Below are positions 44,642-58,912 of a stretch of DNA of 64,000 nt, piece by piece. Every line of letters starts with the position of its first letter. Positions within the stretch are counted from its first letter, which is position 1. The position numbers and the translations under genes were made by a program. The notes below the pieces were generated by a model, which had not been told where the DNA came from, did not search any database, and saw only the letters and a list, made by a program, of their open reading frames with translations. Source of the stretch: Marinobacter azerbaijanicus (lineage in GTDB: Bacteria; Pseudomonadota; Gammaproteobacteria; Pseudomonadales; Oleiphilaceae); the NCBI RefSeq assembly GCF_030250645.1, contig NZ_JASSVS010000002.1, positions 558,001-622,000 of the forward strand, read 5' to 3'.

Positions 44642-45877
44642 TCAGAAATGACCGGTAAACCAGGCTTTCATGCGCTCAAACAGCGTGGGTGCTTCTTCAC
44701 CCTTAAGCGCCGGCGCCCGCCCCAGATCCATCTGGCGGAAGCCATGGATCAACAACCCCACGCCGGTGGCGTAGATCGGGTTGTTGACCACCTCCGTCAT
44801 GCCGGAAACCGCCTGCGGACAGGCCAGCCTTACCGGCATGTGGAAGATTTCCTCGGCCAGTTCCACCACACCTTCCATGGTGGAGGAACCGCCGGTAATC
44901 ACGATGCCGGCCGGGATCAGGTCTTCAAATCCCGAACGGCGAAGTTCTGACTGCACCAGGGTGAACAGCTCTTCGTAGCGGGGCTCCACCACCTCGGCCA
45001 GCGCCTGGCGGGAAAGATCCCGTGGCGCCCGGTCGCCCACACTGGGCACCTTGATGGTCTCGTCCGCGCCGGCCAGCTGTGTCAGGGCGCAGGCGTATTT
45101 GATCTTGATTTCCTCGGCATTCTGCGTAGGCGTACGCAGGGCCATGGCAATGTCGTTGGTCACCTGATCCCCGGCAATGGGTATCACCGACGTGTGGCGG
45201 ATTGCGCCGCCGGTAAACACCGCGATGTCCGTGGTTCCACCGCCGATATCCACAACACACACGCCCAGCTCCTTTTCATCCTCGGTGAGGATGGCGTGGC
45301 TTGAGGCAAGCTGTTCGAGGATGATGTCGTCCACTTCAAGGCCGCAGCGCTTTACGCACTTTTCGATGTTCTGGGCGGCATTCACCGCACAGGTCACCAG
45401 ATGCACTTTCGCTTCCAGGCGAACACCAGACATGCCCATGGGTTCCTTGATGCCTTCCTGGCTGTCAATCACGAACTCCTGGGGCAGGATGTGAAGAATC
45501 TTCTGATCCGCCGGAATAGCCACCGCCTGGGCAGCGTCGATCACCCGGTCGATATCTGCCTGGGTTACCTCCCGGTCACGAATAGCAACGATGCCATGGG
45601 AGTTCAGGCTCTTGATGTGGCTGCCGGCAATGCCCGCATACACCGAGTGAATCCGGCATCCAGCCATCAGCTCCGCTTCCTCCACGGCCCGCTGTATCGC
45701 CTGGACTGTGGTTTCGATATTGACAACCACGCCACGCTTGAGTCCGCGGGAGGGGTGCGAACCGATACCCACCACCTCAATGGTCCCGTCCATTTTGCGC
45801 TTGCCGACAATCGCAACCACTTTCGAGGTTCCGATATCGAGGCCGACAATCATGTTTTCCGTTTCAACCGATGACAT
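44642..45877 (-). CDS. ftsA: Cell division protein FtsA
   Basis: A 411-residue actin-like protein that tethers FtsZ to the membrane. Nucleotide-binding segments are VGLDIGTSKVVAIVG and VVDIGGGTTDIAVF and, near the end, GIVITGGSSTMEGV. The C-terminal amphipathic helix (LFERMKAWFTGHF) is the membrane anchor. ATG 45877 follows GGTGGA; a TTG at 45889 in the same frame is less likely. Sits between ftsQ and ftsZ in the usual order. Confidence 0.97.
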   Translation of the reverse strand: MSSVETENMIVGLDIGTSKVVAIVGKRKMDGTIEVVGIGSHPSRGLKRGVVVNIETTVQAIQRAVEEAELMAGCRIHSVYAGIAGSHIKSLNSHGIVAIRDREVTQADIDRVIDAAQAVAIPADQKILHILPQEFVIDSQEGIKEPMGMSGVRLEAKVHLVTCAVNAAQNIEKCVKRCGLEVDDIILEQLASSHAILTEDEKELGVCVVDIGGGTTDIAVFTGGAIRHTSVIPIAGDQVTNDIAMALRTPTQNAEEIKIKYACALTQLAGADETIKVPSVGDRAPRDLSRQALAEVVEPRYEELFTLVQSELRRSGFEDLIPAGIVITGGSSTMEGVVELAEEIFHMPVRLACPQAVSGMTEVVNNPIYATGVGLLIHGFRQMDLGRAPALKGEEAPTLFERMKAWFTGHF

Positions 45878-45913
45878 GTATTCCACCAAACCGTAGGTCT
45901 GAATTTTGCGTTG

Positions 45914-49150
<3,237 letters not shown>

Positions 49151-49158
<8 letters not shown>

Positions 49159-50236
49159 TGGCGGCCTCCAGACAGTAATTCACGACTCTCTCCGTTGCAT
49201 CAGGGCGGGCCAGCGTCTTTGCCGCCTTCGCCATATCGATAATCCGGGCGCGATCCTTTCCCAGGTCCGTCAGGGTTTCCGCCAGCAGATCCGCTGACAG
49301 TTTTGGCTGCGGAATCAGGATCGCGCCCCTGGCATTCACCATTTGCTGTGCGTTCCGGGTCTGATGATCGTCCACGGCATGGGGAAACGGCACCAGAATC
49401 GCTCCAACTCCCGCAACACACAGCTCGGAAACCGTCAGAGCACCAGCGCGGCAGAGCACGATATCCGCCCAGCCATAGGCTTCCGCCATATCCTTGATAA
49501 AGGGCTCCACAGACGCTTCCACCCCATGCTCGCTGTAGGCTTTCCGGGCCTCATCTGTATTCTTTTCACCACACTGGTGACGAACGGTCGGGCGCTCGGA
49601 TTCCGGCATCCTGGCCAGGGCCTCAGGCAATGTCCGGTTAAAGATCTGGGCGCCCAGGCTGCCCCCGACCACCAGTAATCTGAGTGCGCCGGCGCGGCCC
49701 GACATCCGTTTTTCCGGTTCCACCAGGGATGCCAGGTCCTGCCTGACCGGATTGCCGGTGCAGCGGGTTACCACATCGGCACCGAAACTGCCGGGAAAGG
49801 CCTCCAGCACAGTAGTAGCGAAACGCACCAGAATCCGGTTGGTCATACCGGCAATGGCATTCTGCTCATGGATCACCAGCGGCGACCTGGTAAGCCAGGC
49901 GGCCACTCCACCAGGCCCGGTCACAAACCCACCCATCCCGATAACACAGTGGGGGCGTATACCACGGACAACAGAAAACGCCTGCGCCAGTGCCCGCATC
50001 AACCGGAACGGCGCCATCACCAACGCCAGCCGGCCCTTCCCCCTCAGGCCCGAAATCTGGATCAGCGAAAGCGGTATGTCGGTTTCACCAATCAGCCGTT
50101 CTTCCATACCACCCCGGGAGCCGAGCCAGAAAACCTCATGACCTTTCTCCTGGAGTTTCCTCGCTGTTGCCAGTGCCGGAAACACATGGCCACCGGTGCC
50201 TCCGGCCATCATCAGAAAGCGCCGTCTATCAGTCAT
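49151..50236 (-). CDS. murG: Lipid II glycosyltransferase MurG
   Basis: A 361-residue GT28 glycosyltransferase that adds GlcNAc to lipid I on the inner leaflet. The N-terminal glycine loop [12 protein letters not shown] and the C-terminal [21 protein letters not shown] with [10 protein letters not shown] are the substrate-binding parts. ATG 50236 is chosen because GGAGG lies upstream; a GTG at 50245 is in frame. Overlaps ftsW by 8 bases. Confidence 0.97.
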
Positions 50237-51434
50237 AAACTGCACCTCCCCTGGCCGCCGGTTTACGGGACTTCTCGACCACCACCTTCTCGCGGTCGAG
50301 CCGTTCCATTTCCACCCTTGCCAACACGCCGATGCACACGGCGGTAATCATCAGGCTTGAACCGCCGTAGCTCACCAGTGGTAGTGTCAGTCCCTTGGTT
50401 GGCAGCAACCCGGTGCTGACCGACATGTTGATGCTGGCCTGCAGCCCGATCAGCAGGGTTATCCCGTAGGAAAAACAGGCGGCAAACGGCATGTCCGCCT
50501 TCTCTGCTCTTCTGGCAATCACGAATCCGGTGACCACAAGCACTGTGAACAGACCAAGCACAATCAGAGAACCCAGCAGCCCGAACTCTTCGGCGATGAT
50601 TGCGAAGATGAAATCCGTGTGCGCTTCCGGCAGGTAGAACAGCTTCTGCACTGAATTACCGAGCCCGGTACCTGCCCAGTCACCACGACCGAATGCAATC
50701 AATGACTGGGTGAGCTGATACCCGGTATCAAACTGGTCTTTCCAGGGATCGAGGTAACTCACAACACGCTTCAACCGATAGGGCTGGGTGAATACCAGCA
50801 CCGCCCCCATAACCACCAATACACCGATCAGTGGCATGAATCGGCTTAGTCGCACACCACTCAGGAAGATCATGCCGGCGGCCGCGGCCACCAGGACCAC
50901 TGTGGCGCCGAAATCGGGCTCGATAACCAGTAGCACGGAAGCAATACCGAGTACCCCGAGCGGTTTCAGGAATCCTGCCCAGGTGTTCAGTAATTCATCC
51001 CTTCGGCGCACCACATAGCCTGCCAGGTAGGCGATGAGGCAGAGTTTTGCGATCTCGGACACCTGGACATTGAAGAAACCGAAAGAAATCCACCGGGTCG
51101 AACCGTTCACGGTGCGTCCGAGCGGCGTCAGCACCAGAAGCAGCGACAGCAGACCAATACCCAACAGCAGCCACCCGCTGCGTTCCCACCAGGAGATCGG
51201 CACGTTTACGGCAACCAGGGCAAACATGCAGCCGATACCAGCGAAAATAAGTTGCCGGATCACGTAGTGGTAGCTGTTGCCCATGGTTTCCGCCGCCATG
51301 TCCATGGACGCAGAGGAAATCATCACAATGCCCGTCACCAGCAATGCTGCGGAGCTGATAATCAGCAGCGGCAGCGGGCGCAAGTCGCGGAAAAGGCTCT
51401 GGTGGTTGGGGAGAGACAGGTCAGCGTGCATCAC
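50229..51434 (-). CDS. ftsW: Septal peptidoglycan glycosyltransferase FtsW
   Basis: A 401-residue SEDS protein with about ten hydrophobic segments. Family marks: NGSTRWISFGFFNVQVSEIA, IIAEEFGLLGSLIVLGLF and the loop before the last helices, LLPTKGLTLPLVSYGGSSLM. FtsW with FtsI polymerises septal peptidoglycan. Overlaps murD by 4 bases and murG by 8. Confidence 0.98.
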   Translation of the reverse strand: MMHADLSLPNHQSLFRDLRPLPLLIISSAALLVTGIVMISSASMDMAAETMGNSYHYVIRQLIFAGIGCMFALVAVNVPISWWERSGWLLLGIGLLSLLLVLTPLGRTVNGSTRWISFGFFNVQVSEIAKLCLIAYLAGYVVRRRDELLNTWAGFLKPLGVLGIASVLLVIEPDFGATVVLVAAAAGMIFLSGVRLSRFMPLIGVLVVMGAVLVFTQPYRLKRVVSYLDPWKDQFDTGYQLTQSLIAFGRGDWAGTGLGNSVQKLFYLPEAHTDFIFAIIAEEFGLLGSLIVLGLFTVLVVTGFVIARRAEKADMPFAACFSYGITLLIGLQASINMSVSTGLLPTKGLTLPLVSYGGSSLMITAVCIGVLARVEMERLDREKVVVEKSRKPAARGGAVYD

Positions 51435-52771
51435 AACCCCTCCACCTGTTTACGGAAACTGTCACCGCGGTCGTTGTAATCACGAAACATGTCGAAGCTG
51501 GCACAGGCTGGTGACAACAGCACCCTGTCCCCGGGCTCTGCCAGACTTGCTGCCTTCCGGACTGCATCCTCCATAGTGGCGGCATTAATAGTCTCGACCT
51601 CACCGCCAAGGGCGGAGGCAATAAGCCCTGCATCGGTACCTATCAGCACTACCGCTCTGCAATGAGCCGCGACCGGCTCCGCCAACGGTGAGAAATCGGC
51701 ACCCTTGCCTTCCCCGCCGGCAATAAGAACAATCTTCCCGTCAACCGGAACCAGGCTTTCGATGGCGGCGACGGTGGCACCCACGTTGGTGCCTTTGGAG
51801 TCATTGATGTAATCCACATCACCAACTCTCCGGATAAACTCACAGCGGTGGGGCAGCCCCCTGAAATTCCGCACTGTTTCCAGCATCAGGTTCATTGGCA
51901 GGCCCGCTGCGTGCCCCAACGCCAGAGCCGCCATCACATTGCTGATGTTATGCCGGCCCATAAGCCCCAGCTCATCCGCAAGCAGCAGGTTATCGAAACC
52001 GAACGTAATCCAGATTCCCTCGTCGTCATCACGGGTGCTGAAGGTATCCGGATTCACACGGTGGAACCCGAAACACAGGAACCGGAGGTTGTCCCGCGCC
52101 ATCGGAGTACTGAGGGCATCATCCAGATTCACCACCGCATTCCTGCAGCCGTTGAAGATCCGCTGCTTGGCCTGGAAATACGCCATCTTGGTGGGGTAAC
52201 GGTCCATATGGTCATCGCTGACATTCAGGACAGTTGCCGCCAGGGCATTGAGTTCGTGGGTTGTCTCAAGCTGGAAACTCGACAGCTCAAGCACATAGAG
52301 GTCGGCGTTGCGCCCAAGTAGATCCAGTGCAGGCGTGCCGATATTGCCGCCCACTTCCACACGGCGACCGGCGGCCCTTGCCATTTCTCCCACCAGCGTG
52401 GTCACGGTGGTTTTACCGTTAGAGCCGGTAATGGCAATAATTGGCGCATCCGCCGCTTCAGAAAACAGATCAATGTCACCACGGATAGCCGCGCCTTTTT
52501 CCGCCGCATGACGGATCGCGGGTTCGGCAATGCCGATCCCGGGACTTACTACCAACTCGTTGAAGCCGGCGAACAGCTCGCTATCAAAATCACCGAGATA
52601 CACAGGGACTTCAGGCCATTGAGCTCTGAGCTCATCCAGACCGGGAGGTGCCGCCCGACTATCAGCCACAGCTACGTCACGGCCTTTTCCGCACAGATAG
52701 CGCACGCAGGAGAGCCCGGTTTTACCAAGCCCTACGACCAGCGTGCGACGATCTGAAACGATGACACCCAT
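51431..52771 (-). CDS. murD: UDP-N-acetylmuramoyl-L-alanine-D-glutamate ligase MurD
   Basis: A 446-residue Mur ligase that adds D-glutamate. N-terminal VVGLGKTGLSCVRYL, ATP loop GSNGKTTVTTL and the later INDSKGTNVGATVAAIESL, a typical MurD stretch. It sits between mraY and ftsW; 14 bases separate its start from the mraY stop. Confidence 0.98.
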   Translation of the reverse strand: MGVIVSDRRTLVVGLGKTGLSCVRYLCGKGRDVAVADSRAAPPGLDELRAQWPEVPVYLGDFDSELFAGFNELVVSPGIGIAEPAIRHAAEKGAAIRGDIDLFSEAADAPIIAITGSNGKTTVTTLVGEMARAAGRRVEVGGNIGTPALDLLGRNADLYVLELSSFQLETTHELNALAATVLNVSDDHMDRYPTKMAYFQAKQRIFNGCRNAVVNLDDALSTPMARDNLRFLCFGFHRVNPDTFSTRDDDEGIWITFGFDNLLLADELGLMGRHNISNVMAALALGHAAGLPMNLMLETVRNFRGLPHRCEFIRRVGDVDYINDSKGTNVGATVAAIESLVPVDGKIVLIAGGEGKGADFSPLAEPVAAHCRAVVLIGTDAGLIASALGGEVETINAATMEDAVRKAASLAEPGDRVLLSPACASFDMFRDYNDRGDSFRKQVEGL

Positions 52772-52785
52772 GGTGTTCTGCTTCC

Positions 52786-53871
52786 CTATCTCAGTTTCAG
52801 GCTGGCGAGGCCAACCAGTACGAGTACAACGGTGACAACCCAGAAGCGCACAATAACGCGCGGCTCTGGCCAGCCTTTCAGTTCAAAATGATGATGCAGC
52901 GGCGCCATGCGGAATATCCGTCGACCGGTCAGACGGAAAGACGCTACCTGCAGAATCACGGAAATGGTCTCCATCACGAACACACCACCCATAATGAACA
53001 GGACGATCTCCTGCCTCACGATGACCGCCACCACACCCAGGGCCGCGCCCAGAGCGAGAGCGCCCACGTCCCCCATGAACACCTGGGCGGGATAGGTGTT
53101 GAACCACAGAAAGCCCAGCCCCGCACCCACCAGTGCGCCGCAGAATACGATCAGTTCCCCGGTTCCCGGCAGGTGGGGGATCAGCAGGTATTCGGCAAAC
53201 TGCGCATGGCCAGACACATAGGCAAAAATGCCCAGGGCGGCGGCCACCATGACGGTGGGCATGATTGCCAGTCCGTCGAGGCCATCAGTGAGGTTTACCG
53301 CGTTACTGCTGCCCACGATCACGAAGTAACTCAGCAGAATGAACAGCACTGGCCCCAGAGTCAGCGATACGTTCTTCAGGAAGGGCACGTAGAGCGAGGT
53401 TTCCTGGGGCAGCGATGAGCTCATGAACAGTGCAATTGCTGCCGTAGCACCAATCACCGACTGCCAGAAATACTTCCAGCGCGCTGGCAAACCGCGGGGA
53501 TTACGCTCTACTACCTTGCGGTAGTCGTCCACCCAGCCGATGGCGCCGAACAGCAGAGTGACCAGGATGGCCACCCAGACATAACGGTTGCTCAGATCCG
53601 CCCACAGCAGGGAACTGACACCCACCGCCACCAGAATCAACGCGCCACCCATGGTGGGTGTCCCGGCCTTGCTCAGGTGCGTCTGTGGTCCATCATCACG
53701 CACAGCCTGTCCAATCTGGTACTGGCTCAGCTTGCGGATCATCACCGGCCCAATAAGCAGAGATATCAGTAGCGCCGTCAGCACCCCGAAAATCCCGCGG
53801 ACCGTCAGATACTGGAAGACCGTCAGCGCGGAAAAGTATTGTGATAGAGCCTCTGTCAGCCAGAGCAGCAT
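52786..53871 (-). CDS. mraY: Phospho-MurNAc-pentapeptide transferase MraY
   Basis: A 361-residue membrane enzyme with about ten hydrophobic segments. It transfers phospho-MurNAc-pentapeptide to undecaprenyl phosphate, making lipid I. Marks: [36 protein letters not shown] and the C-terminal [20 protein letters not shown], the HHH loop of the active site. It overlaps murF by 16 bases. Confidence 0.98.
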   Translation of the reverse strand: MLLWLTEALSQYFSALTVFQYLTVRGIFGVLTALLISLLIGPVMIRKLSQYQIGQAVRDDGPQTHLSKAGTPTMGGALILVAVGVSSLLWADLSNRYVWVAILVTLLFGAIGWVDDYRKVVERNPRGLPARWKYFWQSVIGATAAIALFMSSSLPQETSLYVPFLKNVSLTLGPVLFILLSYFVIVGSSNAVNLTDGLDGLAIMPTVMVAAALGIFAYVSGHAQFAEYLLIPHLPGTGELIVFCGALVGAGLGFLWFNTYPAQVFMGDVGALALGAALGVVAVIVRQEIVLFIMGGVFVMETISVILQVASFRLTGRRIFRMAPLHHHFELKGWPEPRVIVRFWVVTVVLVLVGLASLKLR

Positions 53872-55247
53872 GTGTTACCCACCTTTTCTTTTATTCCCTC
53901 CACCACGCGGTCCATGGCAGAACTGCGAGAACCCTTGACCAGCACCGTCTGTGACTCGGCAGGCCCCTCAAACAGACGACGTACAGCGTCGTCATGGGTC
54001 GCACACACCTCAGCGGCATCTCCGAACCCCTCAACGTACCCTTCACAGCCACTGCCCACGACCAGCAGACGTTCGATGCCACGGGCCCTGGCAAATTCAC
54101 CGACTTCCCGGTGCAGTGCCAGACTGTCGGCGCCCAGCTCTGCCATGGCTCCCAGTACCGCAACACGGCTACCACTGCGCGCCGCCAACACACCCAATGC
54201 TGCTTTTATGGACGCAGGGTTGGCGTTGTAGCTGTCATCAATAACCGTCAACCGGGGCGACAGCTGAAGAATCTGCAAACGCCCCTTTACAGCCTGCACG
54301 GAGGCAAGCCCTTCCTGCATGGCCTGGTCACTGGCACCCAATTCACGGGCAGCCGCGATCGCCAGCAGTGCATTGGTAACGTTATGTTCACCGTGTAATG
54401 GCAGGCTCACATCACAAACCCAGCCTTCGGGGCCACGGGCACCAAAGGTCAGCGAATCGCCATCATCACGGACATCATCGGCAAAGTAATCGCCACCGGC
54501 GCTGGCCTGCCTGCTGACACCGATTACCCGGCGACCACCGGCTCTCTGCCGCCAAACTTCAAATGCCGGATCGTCCCTGTTGAGAACCACGAGCCCGGAT
54601 TCCACAACGCCGTCAATGATTTCACCCTTGGCCCGTACGACGTTGTCATAACCACCGAACCCCTCCAGGTGGGCCTGACCGGCGTTGGTCAGGATCGACA
54701 CATTTGGGCGCACAATGTTCACTGTGTGGGCGATTTCATTCAGTCCACTGGCACCCAGCTCTATCACCCCGTACTCGTGCTCCGGGGCAAGCCGGAACAG
54801 GGTCAGGGGAACACCAATGTGATTGTTGAGATTGCCCTCGGTGACCAGGGTATTGCCGACACCGGAAAGAATGGCGGCAACCATTTCCCGCACCGTGGTT
54901 TTGCCACTGCTTCCGGTGATGGCCACAAACCGCGCCGAACTGACGTTTCGGTTCCCGGCAGCCAGTCTTGCCAGCGCCTCGATAGTGTCCGGCACCTGTA
55001 TTTGCGGGAGCGAAACGTCAGGATCAGCCTTGTCCACAACCGCCCCTACGGCGCCCGCCTTTTCAGCGACAGCGAGGTAATCATGTCCGTCGAAGTTTTC
55101 ACCTCTCAGCGCCACAAACAGGTCACCTCTGGCGATGCTACGGGTATCGGTCGAGATGCCCTGGAACGCCAGCCCCTCCAGGCTGCTTCCAGCTGCTACT
55201 CCGTCCAGCCATTTCAATGCCTCTGTCAGGGTGAACGCCTGCATCAT
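53856..55247 (-). CDS. murF: UDP-MurNAc-tripeptide:D-Ala-D-Ala ligase MurF
   Basis: A 463-residue Mur ligase adding D-Ala-D-Ala. ATP loop [14 protein letters not shown] (about 110-123), [19 protein letters not shown] and [20 protein letters not shown] are diagnostic. It lies between murE and mraY with 4- and 16-base overlaps. A second Met follows directly after the first; either may be used. Confidence 0.97.
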   Translation of the reverse strand: MMQAFTLTEALKWLDGVAAGSSLEGLAFQGISTDTRSIARGDLFVALRGENFDGHDYLAVAEKAGAVGAVVDKADPDVSLPQIQVPDTIEALARLAAGNRNVSSARFVAITGSSGKTTVREMVAAILSGVGNTLVTEGNLNNHIGVPLTLFRLAPEHEYGVIELGASGLNEIAHTVNIVRPNVSILTNAGQAHLEGFGGYDNVVRAKGEIIDGVVESGLVVLNRDDPAFEVWRQRAGGRRVIGVSRQASAGGDYFADDVRDDGDSLTFGARGPEGWVCDVSLPLHGEHNVTNALLAIAAARELGASDQAMQEGLASVQAVKGRLQILQLSPRLTVIDDSYNANPASIKAALGVLAARSGSRVAVLGAMAELGADSLALHREVGEFARARGIERLLVVGSGCEGYVEGFGDAAEVCATHDDAVRRLFEGPAESQTVLVKGSRSSAMDRVVEGIKEKVGNTCCSG

Positions 55248-56728
55248 GCGACACCTCCATTCAGTGACAGTGCGTGACGGACCTGCTCGGCGTCACTGAA
55301 CGGAATGCGCTGGCCTGCCACTTCCTGCCAGGCTTCATGCCCCTTGCCAGCAATCAGCACGATATCCCCTTCCACGGCCGATTGGATGGCCTGGCGAATA
55401 GCCTCCGCACGATCGTGAACGACCGTTACCTTCTCGGGGTGAACAAACCCACTGACAATGTCCGCTACGATGGCTTCCGGAGCCTCTGTACGGGGATTGT
55501 CATCAGTCACGATAACCACGTCCGCTGCGTTTTCCGCTTCCCTGGCCATCTCCGGGCGCTTGCCGGTATCGCGATTTCCGCCACAGCCGAAAACACAGAA
55601 CAGGCGGCCACTGACATGAGGGCGTAACGCCGCCAGCGCACTGTTGAGGGCATCGGGAGTATGGGCATAATCCACAACCACACGGACACCGTTACCCCCG
55701 GTGAATGGCTCCAGCCGGCCCGGCGGCGGCGACAGGCGCTCAACCGCAAGCTGGACCCGCTCCACCGGCACGCCAAGACTCAGTACCGCCGCCATGGCCG
55801 CCAGGATGTTGCTGACATTGAAGCTTCCCAGTACCGGCGCGGAGATTTCAAACCGGCCCCAGAGTCCATCAACACTGGCAGAAAATCCGTCAACAGAAGG
55901 GGAGAATTCCGTCAACCAAAGCTCAGTCTGGGCTTCATGCAGGCTGTAACGGACGCGATCGCACTTGCCCTCAAGCTGCTCATAGAGCTGCCGTCCAAAA
56001 GGATCGTCAAAATTGACCACAGCGAAGTGCAGCTCTTCACGCTCAAACAGCCGCGCCTTTGCCGCCCCGTACGCCTCCATGGAACCGTGGTAGTCAAGAT
56101 GGTCCCTGGTAAGATTGGTAAAGACCGCCCCGGTCATCGTCAGGTTATCAATCCGTCCCTGATCAAGAGCATGGGACGACACCTCCATCGCTACAGCACG
56201 CCCGCCCTGGGCAAGAATCCGTGACAGGACGCGATTTATCTGCACAACATCAGGTGTTGTATGGGAGCCTTCCTGCAAGGCACCGTGCATGCCGTATCCC
56301 AGCGTACCTATGACACCACAGGGAGTACCGGTTTCCTGTAACAGTGTTGCTACGTAGTGACTCACCGAGGTTTTTCCGTTCGTGCCGGTCACCCCTATCA
56401 GACGCAACCGCTGGGACGGGTGCTCAAAGAACCGGTCCGCGATTTTTCCGAGCTGTGCCCGCAAATTCGTCACCGGGACAACCAGCACGCCCTCATGCTC
56501 ATGGCATTCATCCGGTTCCGCTACTTCCAGCAGGATAACTGTGGCACCGGCATCAATGGCCTGTTCAATGTAATGATCTGCAGGCGTTCGGGCCCCCGCC
56601 AGGGCAATAAACGCATCGCCTGCCCTGACCTCCCGGCTGTCGGTTTTCAGGCCGTGGATCGTGACATCAAACACCGATGGCACCGGCGCGATTCCCTGCA
56701 ACAATGTGCTGAGTGATGTAATACACAT
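55244..56728 (-). CDS. murE: UDP-MurNAc-dipeptide:meso-diaminopimelate ligase MurE
   Basis: A 494-residue Mur ligase. ATP loop VTGTNGKTSVSHYVA, and the specificity motif DNPR in VTDDNPRTEAPEA, which selects meso-diaminopimelate and so predicts DAP-type peptidoglycan. AKGHEAWQE near the C terminus is also typical. It starts 4 bases before the ftsI stop region and overlaps murF by 4 bases. Confidence 0.98.
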   Translation of the reverse strand: MCITSLSTLLQGIAPVPSVFDVTIHGLKTDSREVRAGDAFIALAGARTPADHYIEQAIDAGATVILLEVAEPDECHEHEGVLVVPVTNLRAQLGKIADRFFEHPSQRLRLIGVTGTNGKTSVSHYVATLLQETGTPCGVIGTLGYGMHGALQEGSHTTPDVVQINRVLSRILAQGGRAVAMEVSSHALDQGRIDNLTMTGAVFTNLTRDHLDYHGSMEAYGAAKARLFEREELHFAVVNFDDPFGRQLYEQLEGKCDRVRYSLHEAQTELWLTEFSPSVDGFSASVDGLWGRFEISAPVLGSFNVSNILAAMAAVLSLGVPVERVQLAVERLSPPPGRLEPFTGGNGVRVVVDYAHTPDALNSALAALRPHVSGRLFCVFGCGGNRDTGKRPEMAREAENAADVVIVTDDNPRTEAPEAIVADIVSGFVHPEKVTVVHDRAEAIRQAIQSAVEGDIVLIAGKGHEAWQEVAGQRIPFSDAEQVRHALSLNGGVA

Positions 56729-56732
56729 AACC

Positions 56733-58481
56733 CTAACCCCGCTCCCCGGGTAGCCGACGTGACGTATCCGTCTCGCCCAGCTCCAGTTCCGGCTTTACGT
56801 TCAGCAACCGCAACGCACCTCCCATCACCCGGGCGAATACCGGCGCTGCCACTTCACCACCGTAATATTCTCCGGACTGAGGAGCATCGACAGCCACTAC
56901 TGTGACAATCCTCGGATTGTCGATCGGAGCCATACCCGCAAAAATCGCTTTGTACTGGCTATCTTCGTAACCGTCCTTTCCAACCAGGTGGACTGTTCCG
57001 GTTTTGCCTCCAGCTGAATAGAATCCGGGCTGCGCGCGTTTTCCGGTGCCATTCTCCACCACTTCCCGCAACATCTTCCTGATCTGGAATGAGACGTCCT
57101 CAGACAGAACTCGTTCCCCAACAGGTTTTTCCTCAGCCTTCAGCAGGCTCAGGGGATAACGAATACCTCCGTTGGCCAGCACCATATAAGCCTGCGCAAG
57201 TTGAAGTGCATTGACGCTCATGCCATACCCGTAAGACAGTGTCGCTTCTTCCACAGGCCGCCACTTGGGCGGTGCCGGAAGCACACCAACGGCCTCTCCC
57301 GGGAAGCCGATACCTGTTGGCTGGCCCAGACCGAGGCGGGCATAGAGGTTCCGTATGGTGTCTCCTCCCAGCTCGGTGGCAATTTTGCTGATGCCCACGT
57401 TGCTCGATTTTGAAATCACGTCGGTCAGACTGATCACACCATAATTCCGGTGATCACGGATCGTAAAACGACCAAAGCGCCGATACCCCGGCGCTGTGTC
57501 TATGGTGCTTGTGGCTCTGAACTTTCCGGACTCCAGAGCTGCTGCCATCGAGATCGGCTTCATTGTGGAGCCGGGCTCGAAGAGATCGGTAATTGCTTTG
57601 TTCCGCAAACGGTCAGGACTGAGCTGGCTTCGATCATTGGGGTTATAGGAGCCCTGATTCACCATGGCCAGCACTTCACCGGTATCCACATCCAGCATTA
57701 CCAGGGTCCCGCCTCTGGCATCGTGGGCGCTGACTACTGCCTTCAGTTCCCGGTAAGCCAGGTACTGCAACCGCAGATCAATACTCAGTTCAAGGTCGCG
57801 ACCGGGTCTTGCATCACGTATGAGGGTCAGGTCTTTGATGACCCGCCCACGATTGTCCTTCAGGACCCGCTTGCGACCGCTCTCACCGCTCAACCACTGG
57901 TTGTAGGCCAGTTCAATCCCTTCCTGACCACTCTCATCAATATTGGTGAACCCGACAACATGAGCGGTCACCTCTCCAGCCGGATAATACCGACGGTACT
58001 CCTGGCGGCTGTACACCCCGGGTATGTTCATCGCTAACACCTGCCGCGCGATTTCTGGCTGCAGCTTGCGACGCAGATAAATAAACTCCCGGCCTGCGTA
58101 TTTCCGCAGGCGCTGGCGAAGTTTGGCCTCCGAGAGTCTCAGTAACCGCGCGACATTTGTCAGGCGCGGTTCATCGGCATCAATTTCAGAGGGATTGGCC
58201 CAGATGGTCTGAACCGGCGTACTCACCGCCAGCGACTCGCCATGACGGTCCGTCACCACACCCCTGTGGGCATCAATACTTTCTACCCGTATGGTTCGCA
58301 CATCGCCCTGCTTACGCAGGAACTCGTTGTCCACCACATGCAGGTCTACCAGGCGCCATGCCAGGGCACCCACCACCACCAGGAAAACACCCAGCACGGT
58401 GCCATACCGCCAGGCTCCAAGCCCGGCAGCCAGTCGCTGGCCCCATGTTGCTGTCTTTCCCTGATCCGACAATGTCTTCAC
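56733..58481 (-). CDS. ftsI: Septal peptidoglycan transpeptidase FtsI (PBP3)
   Basis: A 582-residue class B penicillin-binding protein. After a cytosolic stretch there is one membrane anchor (GTVLGVFLVVVGALAWRLVD, about 28-47), a dimer/pedestal domain, then the transpeptidase domain with SxxK (STMKPISM), SxN (SKSSNVG) and KTG (GGKTGTVHL). It crosslinks septal peptidoglycan with FtsW. Separated from ftsL by 21 bases. Confidence 0.98.
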   Translation of the reverse strand: MKTLSDQGKTATWGQRLAAGLGAWRYGTVLGVFLVVVGALAWRLVDLHVVDNEFLRKQGDVRTIRVESIDAHRGVVTDRHGESLAVSTPVQTIWANPSEIDADEPRLTNVARLLRLSEAKLRQRLRKYAGREFIYLRRKLQPEIARQVLAMNIPGVYSRQEYRRYYPAGEVTAHVVGFTNIDESGQEGIELAYNQWLSGESGRKRVLKDNRGRVIKDLTLIRDARPGRDLELSIDLRLQYLAYRELKAVVSAHDARGGTLVMLDVDTGEVLAMVNQGSYNPNDRSQLSPDRLRNKAITDLFEPGSTMKPISMAAALESGKFRATSTIDTAPGYRRFGRFTIRDHRNYGVISLTDVISKSSNVGISKIATELGGDTIRNLYARLGLGQPTGIGFPGEAVGVLPAPPKWRPVEEATLSYGYGMSVNALQLAQAYMVLANGGIRYPLSLLKAEEKPVGERVLSEDVSFQIRKMLREVVENGTGKRAQPGFYSAGGKTGTVHLVGKDGYEDSQYKAIFAGMAPIDNPRIVTVVAVDAPQSGEYYGGEVAAPVFARVMGGALRLLNVKPELELGETDTSRRLPGERG

Positions 58482-58502
58482 CTTACGGTTTATTATTCTC
58501 GT

Positions 58503-58910
58503 TTATCGCGCCCCGACGAGGGGCGCCATCAATGGCACCAGGACAATATCCTGCTTGCCTGGCACAACCATGCCAAAACGCTCCGACGCCAACCGCTCGA
58601 CCCTGCCATGAGCACTCAGGGCACTTTGCTCCAGCAACAGCTGACTCCATTCCCGCTGGTAGTTGTCGCGCTGTTCCTGTAATTGGGACAGGGTGTTGAA
58701 TAGCTCCCGGTTCTCATGGGCACTGACCACAACCCCCAGCGAGGACACGATCAACAGCATCACCAACCCCATGGATATCAGCACCGACTTCTGCTGAAGT
58801 GCGGCAAAAACCTGCTGAGACAACCTGACTGCCGTGGCTACACCGTCCCTGACACGCTGTTTGTTCAGCCGTGCTGTTTTTGTTGGTTGCTCAATGGCTA
58901 CCGCGCCCAT
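58503..58910 (-). CDS. ftsL: Cell division protein FtsL
   Basis: A 135-residue bitopic protein. A basic cytosolic N-terminus, one membrane helix (VLISMGLVMLLIVSSLGVVV, about 42-61), then a periplasmic coiled coil (LFNTLSQLQEQRDNYQREWS). FtsL pairs with FtsB and activates FtsWI. Sequence is poorly conserved in general, but size, topology and place between rsmH and ftsI settle it. Confidence 0.93.
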   Translation of the reverse strand: MGAVAIEQPTKTARLNKQRVRDGVATAVRLSQQVFAALQQKSVLISMGLVMLLIVSSLGVVVSAHENRELFNTLSQLQEQRDNYQREWSQLLLEQSALSAHGRVERLASERFGMVVPGKQDIVLVPLMAPLVGAR

Positions 58911-58912
58911 GA